Positions 27,301-40,660 of a stretch of DNA of 64,000 nucleotides are shown one piece after another (position 1 is the first letter of the stretch; each line of letters starts with the position of its first letter). Below the pieces are notes generated by a model. It saw nothing but the letters and a program-made list of their open reading frames with translations. It was not told the DNA's origin and did no database searches. The translations under genes were made by a program, and so were the position numbers. Origin of the DNA: Siphonodentalium dalli (taxonomy: Eukaryota; Mollusca; Scaphopoda; Gadilida; Siphonodentaliidae); contig CP136069.1 in assembly GCA_032622095.1 (NCBI GenBank), forward strand, positions 159,391,043-159,455,042, written 5' to 3'.

Positions 27301-29377
27301 ATACGTTTTGGTATATAAAATGGCATTGCTTTAGCCCGAGTTTTTCTGACTCGCAAATGCTATGCTTCTTGCCGACTCAAAACAGGCATGCATGGACCCT
27401 GCAATAATGAATGTTTACTGATCTACAGTCTTTTCCAAAGATTCCAATAGAATAGAATAGAATATGTATTGCAATACACCAATTATATAGGTAGTTGAAA
27501 GTTACATAATGATTAAACATGTAAAAACACAAAATGAAATATACATTGCGTTTAATAAATGTTATATGCGAAGCATCATCATTCGAAAACCGTGTCAGGT
27601 TTTCTCTGCAAAGTTACTCAGTTTTCAAAAACCCCCTTCTGAGAAAGCAACAACCGGATCATGTTACATAGGGTATTTATAATCTTTACATCATCATTTC
27701 TCATAATATTTTGAAATTTTTCACTGTCACTCATTTTCGAAAATTCATAGTCATAATCTTCAATATCTCGATATAGTATTTGTCTTAGATCGGAGTATTC
27801 ACTACACGCAATAACAAAATGCATTTCAGTTTCAACACCTGTGGATCGCACATTGTGAATAATACTATGGGATAACGATTGTGCGGCCATTTTAAAGATA
27901 TACTGAACTAACAAGTCATATCAATATCTACTTATTACATAAATAAGTTAATAATTAGTATCATTATGTCCAATGTTTTAGAAAAAGAAAAATGGGAATA
28001 AACCATTCCACCCATAAAAAGGATATTGCTAAATTAATTAGTGAGACAGAATGAACCATTATGAGATATATGAAATTCAGATAAACATTCTTAAGTTTTT
28101 GAACAGTTTTTAAAGATCATTTATTTTATAACATAACGATGGTAGGGGGGGGGCGGGGCGCAATCGACACAGTATAGTTTTTTTTTTTTTTAGTTTTTTT
28201 TTACACCAGTGCTTTGTTTTACTAACGCAAATGTATTTTTGAATGAGCTTTGCGTTCACCAATATATAATAGTATATTATACTGATAATTTCATAATTTG
28301 AAGTTATTACGGTGAAGTTTCCAACCGCTGCCAAAATATGAAAAGGTGAGTGTCGAGTTGACTGGGTAGACCCCGACCCCGCCAGCCCGAGGACTGACGC
28401 AGCCGAGAAGTTCAGATGCTTCAGGCTCATATGAAGTGAGTGTGGTGGTGCTCAGGCACCGATGTACTCAGATTTTCCACCCAGCTGCGGCTCACCCGAT
28501 AAACGTTCCCATTCTTTGGTAATATATATTAAAGCAAAGGTGTTGTGCAATACCCGATAGTTAAAACACGATCACCGGGCAAAGAGGGAATACTCTAAGT
28601 TTCACAGTGATACAGAATGAAACATTTACCAGAGACGTGACCACAAATCGATGGTGGAGTTGTTTAAGTGGATTTACTGCGATCCCAACTTCCAAACAGG
28701 CCATATATAGCCGGTCTTCCAAAACTGAGTTCCACTCAGCTGTCAACATGTACCCATCACTAAACTTCTTATCCAAAGTGTATTCTCCTGGAAAATGTCA
28801 TCCAGTAATTACATTCAGGTTACAGTGAAGTAATTCGATTGGTAGCGCCCTCCGACGGATTTTGGACCAAGATGCAGGAGAGAATAAAAAAAATTCTGGG
28901 CTCTGGTTGGTTAATAGTAGTTTCGATATTTAAACATATAAAATACATGCAATCACTCCTCTTGAAATTTCAGACTCCAAACAAAACATTGGCACATTGT
29001 AAAGCACGTGGTTCCTAGATTTTATTATTTTGGTGTGAGGTAAAAAATGTCAATATTTTTTTCATGCAATTCTGACTCTCGATTATAAATCCCAAATTTA
29101 AAGGTACATTCCATGCTCGACGATATGAACTTTTTTCATGCAGAAACTTTGCGCAGATGCCAATTCCGGTGACCGTGTACTCATTTATCACAATTTTTGG
29201 ATAGTCAGGGCTGCAGGCCATTATATGTTAACACTGAGGCCTATGGGAAATAATTACTTCACTGTAACCTTCAGTACCATAAGCAGTGGAGACTACACTC
29301 GCATCACGGTGAATTCTAAAATAGTCACTGGCTCGTATATTCTGCAAACAATTCGGGTGAAGTTTAATAAGGCTGAA
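24391..29377. repeat. Array unit 5, type B, 4987 bp
   Basis: Type B. Its MITE B copy (28818-29269) is 452 bp, one base longer than the others because of a change near 29128. Confidence 0.92.
28818..29269. mobile_element. MITE B, unit 5 copy
   Basis: 452 bp, TTCA at 28814-28817 and 29270-29273, with a private one-base insertion near 29128. Confidence 0.85.
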
Positions 29378-32300
29378 ATGGTCACTGTCACCCCCTTTCT
29401 TTCAGTTGGGTACACAGCTTTTTTATGCCACTTGTTTCTAATTATAGAAATTTGATGTCCGTTAGCGTGGTAACTTTGACAAACGCCAACGAACCTCACC
29501 TCATTCGAAATCAAGGATATGTGTTATTAGCTACCACAAAAAAAATTAAACTAGACAATGTAGATCTCAGTTATTCACAAAATTCATCTCTGACTGGAAC
29601 CAACCGATAAAAAATCACCATGGTTGTATAGCGCCAAGTAACTGACGACTTTTGAAGTAAATAATTTTTTAAATCGCGCTTTTTTCCTCGAAGAAATATA
29701 CAGGTATATTGACTATTGACTAAATAATGGATGTACAGAAATGAAAAAAAGAATGCAAACATCTAAACAGCGTTTTTTGGGAGCGTTTCTCCATAAGAAG
29801 TTACTTACTACAGTATGTTCTGATTTACATGGGTTTTACCCATGTATGTTCTTTATCGATCACCGGCATTTGATGAGAGTAAAGTGGCGTACACCATGTC
29901 TTTACTTGCCTTTTAAATTCGTTTAAAAACATGGCTGCCAGCAGCCATCTTGTATTTCAAATTGAATCCATCGGCACACCCTGCAGTCCGCATATATGTA
30001 AGGAATGATAGGCATGATTAGGATTAAATTAAAGCTGTCAAATTTGAACGATTTTCGATTAAATACATGGCCACGGCAGCCATCTTGTATTTAACTTTTT
30101 GCATGACTAAATCCTAGCTTTGGCACACCCTACAGTAAATCCCTCATCTGGTCGTCACCAAACTTCATAAGGATCTCCATGGTGATCTGTCGATGGGAGC
30201 CAATGATGTTTTCAGAAATTTGTTAAAAAACATGCCCACCAACGGCCATTTTTGATTTTTACTCTTTGCATGACTAAATCCTTCGCCACAACTTGTAGGC
30301 GTCATCCGATCATCTGACACAAAATTTCATAAGGATCTTCAGGGTGACCTCTAAATGGGAGCCACAGATATTTTCCGAATTTAGTTTTTTTTTAAACATG
30401 GTGGCAGTGGTCATCTTGGATTTTACTCTTTTCATGACTAAAATGATTTGGCACACCCTACATGCCACATCCCTCCTCTTTCACACAAACTGCATATGGT
30501 TCGTTGGTTTGACCTCTAGATGGAAGCTGTCCAATTCCTCCGAAATTTGTTACAAAACATGGGCGACTGGAGCCATCTTGGATTTCACATTTGAATCCAT
30601 TGGCACACCCTGCAGTCCACATTTAGGTAGCAGTACACGATTTCACGGGTTTTAGGGGGTCTGAAAAATAGAAAAATAAGTATCTGGGGGGCATAACAGC
30701 CAGTATAGCCTGTGTTAAATGTGCATTTACTGGTTTGAAGGTTTAATTATTTTACAAAACTGGGAAAGTTCTCAAAAAAGTGAAAAATTTGGATACGCAA
30801 CAGGGTTTTCGTATTCAGTGGAGGCCAACTCTGTGTTATTGGTTACAGGAAAATAGCCCGATTTCTCTCCCCTGAATTCTGTCATCTGGGCTCGCAAGAC
30901 ATTTTTTTCAAATTGATACGATAACTTTTTTTCTATTTCAAATATTTCTCAGCTCTAACATAGCTCTATCAGGTGGAAGAAGCTTATTTACTTATATTCG
31001 CTCTATCGTGGTCTGTTTTTGGGTTGAAAATGGTCAATTTGAGTCCAAAAATGGGTAAAATTTAGCGTTTTGTGTGTGCAAACCAAGGGGCATAACTCAA
31101 TAACAAATTGTACGAAGAAGCTAAAGTACAGACAAGTGATTACACCTAAAATTTCTGTCGAAATTAAAACATGATTGATGGGACCTATATGCCAAAGATA
31201 ATGGCTCAGCATTGATTTGAAGTACAGTACCCCCTCCCAGGTTGGCAAAATTGCTGGAAATCGTGTACTGCTACCTTAGTGGAGAAATGTTTGAAATGAA
31301 ATTAATTTCATTTACACAATACAATCCATTTACTGAAACTTTTGACTTTCTTTATCATTCTATTGACTGCTCAGCATAAACTTATTAACGCCTTCCCATG
31401 TTGAGCTACAGTGTCATTGACACTTTCATTTACATGGGTGTAAATGGCTTTTACCAGAGTTTATCATTGTTAACCTGACTTTACCATGATTTACTTGAAT
31501 TTATAAGTGTATGTCCATTTTACATGGCTTTTACCAGAGTGAGTTTACCATGCCTTTACTTGGAATCTACAAGGGTATGTTTTTATTGTAAACCTGACTT
31601 TACCACATTTTACCAGAGTAGAGCCTGATAAATCTGGCTTTTACCAGAGTTTTGGTCCGTTATCGCGATAACTTGAACAACAAACGTCAACCAATTTCAT
31701 CCATATTTGGTATATATGGAGTTGTACAACAATAGCTCGAACAAGTTCGAAAACCAGATTCGTCCGATCCGTTTACCTCAGTATATACGACCCTTAGTTT
31801 CTTAGCCCTCTATTTTTATAACCATTAGCGCGAAAACTTGAAAAAAAGTTAATGTCAACCACACATGCACGGCGGAATCGATCGAAGGCCGCTCCCAGCA
31901 ATCGGGAGCCGCCAACGAGGCACTTCGAGTTTTTGAGTAATTTCTGCAGACAGGAATTTACAACTCCGCACTAAACCAAAGATTCCGCACAAACGGAGAG
32001 GTATGTATTATCTGTTTTAGGATTGCCCACCCATGACTAAAACACCGGCACTGTTGACAAAACATCAATTATTTTGCACTGAACAAAAACACTATACTTG
32101 CTATTTACGATTAAATGTACCTGAAGTCAAATATTACCCCAAGCCGCCCCAGAAATTGTAGCCCAAAATTCCCCAGAATAAACGGGATCGGTGGTGTAGC
32201 GATGATTTGCCAACGAGGCTGAACGGTGATAGTCAACGAGGCCCCTCCGAGTGACTAACACAGGAGTACGATTATCAAAATGGAGTTATACGTTTTGGTA

Positions 32301-33898
32301 TATAAAATGGCATTGCTTTAGCCCGAGTTTTTCTGACTCGCAAATGCTATGCTTCTTGCCGACTCAAAACAGGCATGCATGGACCCTGCAATAATGAATG
32401 TTTACTGATCTACAGTCTTTTCCAAAGATTCCAATAGAATAGAATAGAATATGTATTGCAATACACCAATTATATAGGTAGTTGAAAGTTACATAATGAT
32501 TAAACATGTAAAAACACAAAATGAAATATACATTGCGTTTAATAAATGTTATATGCGAAGCATCATCATTCGAAAACCGTGTCAGGTTTTCTCTGCAAAG
32601 TTACTCAGTTTTCAAAAACCCCCTTCTGAGAAAGCAACAACCGGATCATGTTACATAGGGTATTTATAATCTTTACATCATCATTTCTCATAATATTTTG
32701 AAATTTTTCACTGTCACTCATTTTCGAAAATTCATAGTCATAATCTTCAATATCTCGATATAGTATTTGTCTTAGATCGGAGTATTCACTACACGCAATA
32801 ACAAAATGCATTTCAGTTTCAACACCTGTGGATCGCACATTGTGAATAATACTATGGGATAACGATTGTGCGGCCATTTTAAAGATATACTGAACTAACA
32901 AGTCATATCAATATCTACTTATTACATAAATAAGTTAATAATTAGTATCATTATGTCCAATGTTTTAGAAAAAGAAAAAATGGGAATAAACCATTCCACT
33001 CATAAAAAGGATATTGCTAAATTAATTAGTGAGACAGAATGAACCAATATGAGATATATGAAATTCAGATAAACATCCTTAAGTCTTTGAACAGTTTTTA
33101 AAGATCATTTATTTTATAAAATAACGATGGTAGGGGGGGCGGGGCGGGGCGGGGCGGGGCGCAATCGGCACAGTATTGTTTTTTTTACACCAGTGCTTTG
33201 TTTTACTAACGCAAATGTATTTTTGAATGAGCTTTCCGTGCACCAATATATAATAGTATATAATACTGATAATTTCATAATTTGAAGTTATTACGGTGAA
33301 GTTTCCAACCGCTACCGAAATATGAAAAGGTGAGTGTCGAGTTGGCTGGTAGACCCCGACCCCGCCAGCCCGAGGACTGACGCAGCCGAGAAGTTCAGAT
33401 GCTTCAGGCTCATATGAAGTGAGTGTGGTGGTGCTCAGGCACCGATGTACTCAGGTTTTCCACCCAGCTGCGGCTCACCCGATAAACGTTCCCATACTTT
33501 GATAATATATATTAAAGCAAAGGTGTTGTGCAATACCCGATAGTTAAAACACGATCACCGGGCAAAGAGGGAATACTCTAAGTTTCACAGTGATACAGAA
33601 TGAAACATTTACCAGGGACGTGACCACAAATCGATGGTGGAGTTGTTTAAGTGGATTTACTGCGATCCCAACTTCCAAACAGGCCATATATAGCCGGTCT
33701 TCCAAAACTGAGTTCCACTCAGCTGTCAACATGTACCCATCACTAAACTTCTTATCCAAAGTGTATTCTCCTGGAAAATGTCATCCAGTAATTACATTCA
33801 GTACCATAAGCAGTGGAGACTACAATCGCATCCAGGTGAAATCTAAAATAGACACTGGCTCGTATATTCTGCAAACAATTCGGGTGAAGTTTAATAAA
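29378..33898. repeat. Array unit 6, B/C chimera without MITE, 4521 bp
   Basis: The left part is type B (GGGTTTTAGG near 30649, TCAATTATTTTGC near 32065). From about 32997 it is type C (CACTCATAAAAAGG). It has neither MITE A nor MITE B: the LINE fragment is uninterrupted there (33790-33830). The G-tract is replaced by five GGGGC copies and the T-tract is short. Confidence 0.9.
33133..33161 (+). repeat. (GGGGC)5 expansion in unit 6
   Basis: Seven G, C, then GGGGC repeated, in place of the single GGGGC of the other units. Five G-runs of at least four separated by single C fit a G-quadruplex pattern. This is the only unit with the expansion. Confidence 0.9.
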
Positions 33899-36800
33899 AT
33901 GGTCACTGTCACCCACTTTCTTTCAGTTGGGTACACAGCTTTTTTATGCCACTTGTTTCTAATTATAGAAATTTGATGTCCGTTAGCGTGGTAACTTTGA
34001 CAAACGCCAACGAACCTCATCTCATTCGAAATCAAGGATATGTGTTATTAGCTACCACAAAAAAAATTAAACTAGACAATGTAGATCTCAGTTATTCACA
34101 AAATTCATCTCTGACTGGAACCAACCGATAAAAAATCACCATGGTTGTATAGCGCCAAGTAACTGACGACTTTTGAAGTAAATAATGTTTTTAATCGCGC
34201 TTTTTTCCTCGAAGAAATATACAGGTATATTGACTATTGACTAAATAATGGATGTACAGAAATGAAAAAAATAATGCAAACATCTAAACAGCGTTTTTTG
34301 GGAGCGTTTCTCCATAAGAAGTTATTTACTACAGTATGTTCTGATTTACATGGGTTTTACCCATGTATGTTCTTTTTCGATCACCGGCATTTGATGAGAG
34401 TAAAGTGGCGTACACCATGTCTTTACTTGCCTTTTAAATTCGTTTAAAAACATGGCTGCCAGCAGCCATCTTGTATTTCAAATTGAATCCATCGGCACAC
34501 CCTGCAGTCCGCATATATGTAAGGAATGATAGGCATGATTAGGATTAAATTAAAGCTGTCAAATTTGAACGATTTTCGATTAAATACATGGCCACCGGCA
34601 GCCATCTTGTATTTTACTTTTTGCATGACTAAATCCTAGCTTTGGCACACCCTACAGACCAAATCCCTCATCTGGTCGTCACCAAACTTCATAAGGATCT
34701 CCATGGTGATCTGTCGATTGGAGCCAATGATGTTTTCAGAAATTTGTTTAAAAACATGCCCACCAACGGCCATTTTTGATTTTTACTCTTTGCATGACTA
34801 AATCCTTCGGCACAACTTGTAGGCGTCATCCGATCATCTGACACAAAACTTCATAAGGATCTTCAGGGTGACCTCTAAATGGGAGCCAAAGATATTTTCC
34901 GAATTTAGTTTTTTTTTTAAACATGGTGGCAGTGGTCATCTTGGATTTTACTCTTTTCATGACTAAAATGATTTGGCACACCCTACATGCCACATCCCTC
35001 ATCTTTCACACAAACTGCATATGGTTCGTTGGTTTGACCTCTAGATGGAAGCTGTCCAATTCCTCCGAAATTTGTTACAAAACATGGGCGACTGGAGCCA
35101 TCTTGGATTTCACATTTGAATCCATTGGCACACCCTGCAGTCCACATTTAGGTAGCAGTACACGATTTCACGGGTTGTAGGGGGTCTGAAAAATAGAAAA
35201 ATAAGTATCTGGGGGGCATAACAGCCAGTATAGCCTGTGTTAAATGTGTATTTACTGGTTTGAAGGTTTAATTATTTTACAAAACTGGGAAAGTTCTCAA
35301 AAAAGTGAAAAATTTGGATACGCAACAGGGTTTTCGTATTCAGTGGAGGCCAACTCTGTGTTATTGGTTACAGGAAAATAGCCCGATTTCTCTCCCCTGA
35401 ATTCTGTCATCTGGGCTCGCAAGACATTTGTTTCAAATTGATACGATAACTTTTTTTCTATTTCAAATATTTCTCAGCTCTAACATAGCTCTATCAGGTG
35501 GAAGAAGCTTATTTACTTATATTCGCTCTATCGTGGTCTGTTTTTGGGTTGAAAATGGTCAATTTGAGTCCAAAAATGGGTAAAATTGAGCGTTTTGTGT
35601 GTGCAAACCAAGGGGCATAACTCAATAACAAATTGTACGAAGAAGCTAAAGTACAGACAAGTGATTACACCTTAAATTTCTGTCGAAATTAAAACATGCT
35701 TGATGGGACCTATATGCCAAAGATAATGGCTCAGCATTGATTTGAAGTACAGTACCCCCTCACAGGTTGGCAAAATTGCTGGAAATCGTGTACTGCTACC
35801 TTAGTGGAGAAATGTTTTAAATGAAATTAATTTCATTTACACAATACAATCCATTTACTGAAACTTTTGACTTTCTTTATCATTCTATTGACTGCTCAGC
35901 ATAAACTTATTAACGCCTTCCCATGTTGAGCTACAGTGTCATTGACACTTTCATTTACATGGGTGTAAATGGCTTTTACCAGAGATTATCATTGTTAACC
36001 TGACTTTACCATGATTTACCTGAATTTATAAGTGTATGTCCATTTTACATGGCTTTTACCAGAGTGAGTTTACCATGCCTTTACATGGAATCTACAAGGG
36101 TATGTTTTTATTGTAAACCTGACTTTACCACATTTTACCAGAGTAGAGCCTGGTAAATCTGGCTTTTACCAGAGTTTTGGTCCGTTATCGCGATAACTTG
36201 AACAACAAACGTCAACCAATTTCATCCATATTTGGTATATATGGAGTTGTACAACAATAGCTCGAACAAGTTCGAAAACCAGATTCGTCCGATGTGTTTA
36301 CCTCAGTATATACGGCCCTTAGTTTCTTAGCCCTCTATTTTTATAACCATTAGCGCGAAAACTTGAAAAAAAGTTAATGTCAACCACACATGCACGGGGG
36401 AATCGATCGAAGGCCGCTCCCAGCAATCGGGAGCCGCTCCGAGCCGACAACGAGGCACTTCGAGTTTTTGAGTAATTTCTGCAGACAGGAATTTAGAACT
36501 CCGCACTAAACCAAAGATTCCGCACAAACGGAGAGGTATGTATTATCTGTTTTAGGATTGCCCACCCATGACTAAAACACCGGCACTGTTGACAAAACAT
36601 CCATTATTTTGCACTGAAAAATACACTATACTTGCTATTTACGATTAAATGTACCTGAAGTCAAATATTACACAAAGCCGCCCCAGAAATTGTAGCCCAA
36701 AATTTCCCCAGAATAAACGGGATCGGTGGTGTAGCGATGATTTGCCAACGAGGCTGAACGGTGATAGTCAACGGGGCCCATCCGAGTGACTAACACAGGA

Positions 36801-38444
36801 GTACGATTATCAAAATGGAGTTATACGTTTTGGTATATAAAATGGCATTGCTTTAGCCCGAGTTTTTCTGACTCGCAAATGCTATGCTTCTTGCCGACTC
36901 AAAACAGGCATGCATGGACCCTGCAATAATGAATGTTTACTGATCTACAGTCTTTTCCAAAGATTCCAATAGAATAGAATAGAATATGTATTGCAATACA
37001 CCAATTATATAGGTAGTTGAAAGTTACATAATGATTAAACATGTAAAAACACAAAATGAAATATACATTGCGTTTAATAAATGTTATATGCGAAGCATCA
37101 TCATTCGAAAACCGTGTCAGGTTTTTCTCTGTAAAGTTACTCAGTTTTCAAAAACCCCCTTCTGAGAAAGCAACAACCGGATCATGTTGCATATGGTATT
37201 TATAATCTTTACATCATCATTTCTCATAATATTTTGAAATTTTTCACTGTCACTCATTTTCGAAAATTCATAGTCATAATCTTCAATATCTCGATATAGT
37301 ATTTGTCTTAGATCGGAGTATTCACTACACGCAATAACAAAATGCATTTCAGTTTCAACACCTGTGGATCGCACATTGTGAATAATACTATGGGATAACG
37401 ATTGTGCGGCCATTTTAAAGATATACTGAACTAACAAGTCATATCAATATATACTTATTACATAAATAAGTTAATAATTAGTATCATTATGTCCAATGTT
37501 TTAGAAAAAGAAAAAATGGGAATAAACCATTCCACTCATAAAAAGGATATTGCTAAATTAATTAGTGAGACAGAATGAACCATTATGAGATATATGAAAT
37601 TCAGATAAACATTCTTAAGTCTTTGAACAGTTTTTAAAGATAATTTATTTTATAAAATAACGATGGTATGGGGGGGGGGGGGGCCTTATCGCAATCGGCA
37701 CAGTATAGTTTGTTTTTGGTTTTTTTACACCATTGCTTTGTTTTACTAACGCAAATGTATTTTTGAATGAGCTTTGCGTTCACCAATATATAATAGTATA
37801 TTATACTGATAATTTCATAATTTGAAGTTATTACGGTGAAGTTTCCAACCGCTGCCAAAATATGAAAAGGTGAGTGTCGAGTTGACTGGGTAGACCCCGA
37901 CCCCTGCCAGCCCGAGGACTGACGGAGCCGAGAAGTTCAGATGCTTCAGGCTCATATGAAGTGAGTGTGGTGGTGCTCAGGCACCGATGTACTCAGGTTT
38001 CCACCAGCTGCGGCTCACCCGATAAACATACCCATTCATTGGTAATATATATTAAAGCAAAGGTGTTGTGCAATACCCGATAGTTAAAACACGATCACCG
38101 CACAAAGAGGGAATACTCTAAGTTTCACAGTGATACAGAATGAAACATGTTCCAGAGACGTGACCACTAATCGATGGTGGATTTGCTTATGTGGATTTAC
38201 TGCGATCCCAACTTCCAAACAGGTCATAGCCGGTCTTCCAAAACTCAGTTCCACTCAGCTTCCAACATGTACCCATCACTAAACTTATTATCCAAAGAGT
38301 ATTCTCCTGGAAAATGTCATCCAGTAATTACATCCAGTAGCATATAAGCAGTAGAGTATACAATCGCATCCCGGTGAAATCTATAAAATAGCCACTGGCA
38401 CGTATATTCTGCAAACTATTCGGTTGAATTTTAATAAGGCCGAA
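33899..38444. repeat. Array unit 7, type C, terminal and most diverged, 4546 bp
   Basis: Shares some markers with A and some with B and has many private substitutions, increasing towards its right end (38000-38440). No MITE is inserted in its LINE fragment. At its end the LINE frame is not broken as in the other units but runs on into flanking DNA. Confidence 0.9.
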
Positions 38445-38797
38445 GTTGATCCTACCTGTCAACTCTGCAAGCAACATCCAGAGACTTTTGAACATTTTGT
38501 ATTGCAATGTGATCACCTGAATGATGTTCGCAATGGGGTGATGCCTATCATGCCACATATATTATACAACTGATCCAGGGTGCCAGCAGGTCTCATCCCG
38601 AGATTCTACAACACAGCCTGCTCCAGGTAGTGATTGATGCGAATGCAGCCAATAATAATGGTACCACACCAGCTGAAGAGCTTGGTCTACTCCAATTCCA
38701 TTCACGTAGACTATTATGCTACAACCTACACATAAAACGATACAATGGTCTCAAATTGTCAACCAAGTCGTCGGGTGACACCCATAGATGGTCTTAA
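38136..38797 (+). mobile_element. LINE reverse-transcriptase C-terminus with its natural end, fused to the array edge
   Basis: The frame that breaks in every array unit continues here: NKAEVDPTCQLCKQHPETF followed by EHFVLQC, a CX2C..HX4C zinc-knuckle typical of LINE ORF2 C-termini, then HLNDVRN. After a frame break near 38560 the tail continues (LIQGASRSHPEILQ..., then FHSRRLLCYNLHIKRYNG) to a TAA at 38795-38797. Homology to the array ends at 38444, so 38445-38797 is the part that was never amplified. One frameshift and a truncated front make it inactive. I do not name the clade. Confidence 0.8.
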
Positions 38798-39135
38798 TTA
38801 TCACTGATATTTTAACAGGATTTTTAACCTGTACATATAGATGTACTAAACTGAATAGGCTACTACCGAAAGGGTGTGCCTTTGAAGTAAAGGCAGAAAA
38901 TCAAGAAACAGGTAAACAGGTAAAGGCAATTCCATGAGAGGTGAAGGAGAGGTTCCTGTCGGCCCTTTCGACCATCCCGGGGTTAGCCCCTCCCTATAAC
39001 ATCATTTCGCACCAGAATCAGTGCTCGGCTCGACTTAATGATAACGCATGAAAGGTTGGCGACGTTGTGGGAGCTTGATTTACTCTTTCAAAGAACATCC
39101 GGTCAACCGGGACTTTAAGGTACCGTAAAGTAGAA
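38798..39135. other. LINE 3' flank and unassigned sequence
   Basis: Follows the LINE stop; probably contains its 3' UTR. GTGAAGGAGAGG..TTTCGACCATCCCGGG near 38942-38980 recurs in diverged form near 62850-62890, so a dispersed repeat is present. No gene seen. Confidence 0.4.
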
Positions 39136-40037
39136 GCTCCCAAGGATGGTCACTAAAAAGTGGACTCCGGCCCCGACGTCGACTCGGGGGGAAATGTGTA
39201 CTCGGAAGATGTATGTTGCATATCTTTTCCACTTTATGGGGAAAACAAATTCTTTTGCTAAATTATATGCTTCTATGCCAATTTATTACATATGTGATAA
39301 AAACTTACCGAAAAAATTACTAACATACTTTTTAATAGCATTTTTACTTCGAAAACATACTAAAAAGTGTACTCCAAGCCGGAATGAGAAAAAGTGTACC
39401 CGAGTTAAATCTTGAATTTAATGCTTCACTATCCACTTCACAAACACTAAATGGTGTACAATACTTTTAACAGGTTGTAGAAATATATTGGTGATATGAA
39501 TTATTTTATTCAGTGAAACATAATCAGTTCTCATATTTGTCGTGGTGTCAAAAAATGTTATACTCGGGCCTCGACGCCGACTCGGGAAAATTGTGTACCC
39601 GGAAGATATATGATATAATTGTATCATTATTATTCGAATATAATTTATTATTTCAACGAACTATAAGTCAGCGAAGTCATAGTTATACCAATGTTAACTT
39701 CATTCAAACATTGCAAATTCTTCTTCTATTATAATAAAGTTTACATCCAAATTACATTAAAAAGTGTACCCCGACGTCGGGGTTTTTCATTCAGTGTCTT
39801 TTTGGTTCATTTTAACTCCCCTCATCCTGTATATGGGTGTGGGACCAGCCGACTTCGTGGAAGCTGGGACTAATATAGTTCCAGGTGGAAGTCGGGCGGA
39901 TTAAATTTTTTTTTTAAAGACACATCATCGAGTTATTATGTAAAAAGTTATACGTTATAAGTTATACTATGCTGGGAGTACCAGCTAGAGTTCTCATTAC
40001 TGAACATCGGAGGACAATAATAACAGCAACAGCTTTA

Positions 40038-40508
40038 AAGGTACTCAACCCGATAAAACTCCTCTCAATTACTATTTCAATGGCTTCGGGGGTCAAAAAT
40101 ATTTGATTCGAGTCGAGGAAGTCACCCATCAAAGCTCAGATTTGTTAGATATCGATTTTAGAAATCTATTATTTTTCATTATCGGGAATACTATCTGGCC
40201 CAGAACTCAGTCAAAATTGCGTTAAAATTACCACTTGATTTTAGAGTTATTCATCCTTGTCTGTTTGAATAGATTTGGAGTACACATCCAGAGCAGATTA
40301 CGGCAGTTATTAGTACTGATCTCGAGAACATAACAAATTTGAAAAATCAATATCTAATAACTCTGAGCTTTGTTTGATGGGTTCCTCAACTCGAATCAAA
40401 TATTTTTTACCCCCAAAGCCAAAGAAATAGTAATATAGGACCCTCTGATCGGATTGTTGTTGTTGGAATCTGTTGAGATGGGGACCCTCTTTACGGGTTG
40501 AGTACCTT
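40038..40508. mobile_element. Fold-back MITE, 471 bp, TA-flanked (copy 1)
   Basis: The ends AAGGTACTCAACCCG are inverted at the two termini with TA on each side (40036-40037, 40509-40510). Almost the whole element is palindromic: the TTTGATTCGAGTCGAGGAAG half near 40103 pairs with the half near 40385. The structure suits a TA-targeting (Tc1/mariner-type) non-autonomous element. No frame. Confidence 0.75.
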
Positions 40509-40562
40509 TAAATATATTCTACGGGTAAAGTGTTACCGGTACTTTAAAACATCGAAACTACT

Positions 40563-40660
40563 GTCCATTATGTCAGTGGTAGATTACATTACATAAAGAT
40601 AAATTTTAGGTTATTAGTCCATTATGTCAGTGGTAGATTACATAAAGATAAATTTTAGGG
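40563..40660 (+). repeat. Direct duplication, 55-bp period
   Basis: GTCCATTATGTCAGTGGTAG..AAAGATAAATTTTAGG occurs at 40563 and 40618. The copies differ by a 5-bp TTACA repeat. Confidence 0.85.

Larger units (their letters stand above)
1..38444. repeat. Macrosatellite-like tandem array of a ~5-kb unit, about 7.9 copies
   Basis: Long blocks recur in the same order and orientation at about 5006, 5010, 4998, 4989, 4988, 4987 and 4521 bp spacing (measured from the motif CCCTGCAGTCC at 1, 5007, 10017, 15015, 20004, 24992, 29979, 34500). Copies are nearly identical by eye. No intact gene is present; open frames inside are short and shift with single-base indels. Breaking units at the point where the LINE fragment ends gives units 1-4405 (partial), 4406-9415, 9416-14413, 14414-19402, 19403-24390, 24391-29377, 29378-33898 and 33899-38444. 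The array continues beyond the left edge of the window, so total copy number is unknown. Confidence 0.97.

Noticed and set aside
33590-33976. 128-residue frame in unit 6
   Set aside because: LINE fragment that stays open only because no MITE is inserted; no start context or complete domain.
1-38444. Ribosomal, 5S, histone or tRNA gene array
   Set aside because: No conserved RNA gene motif or histone frame was found in the unit.
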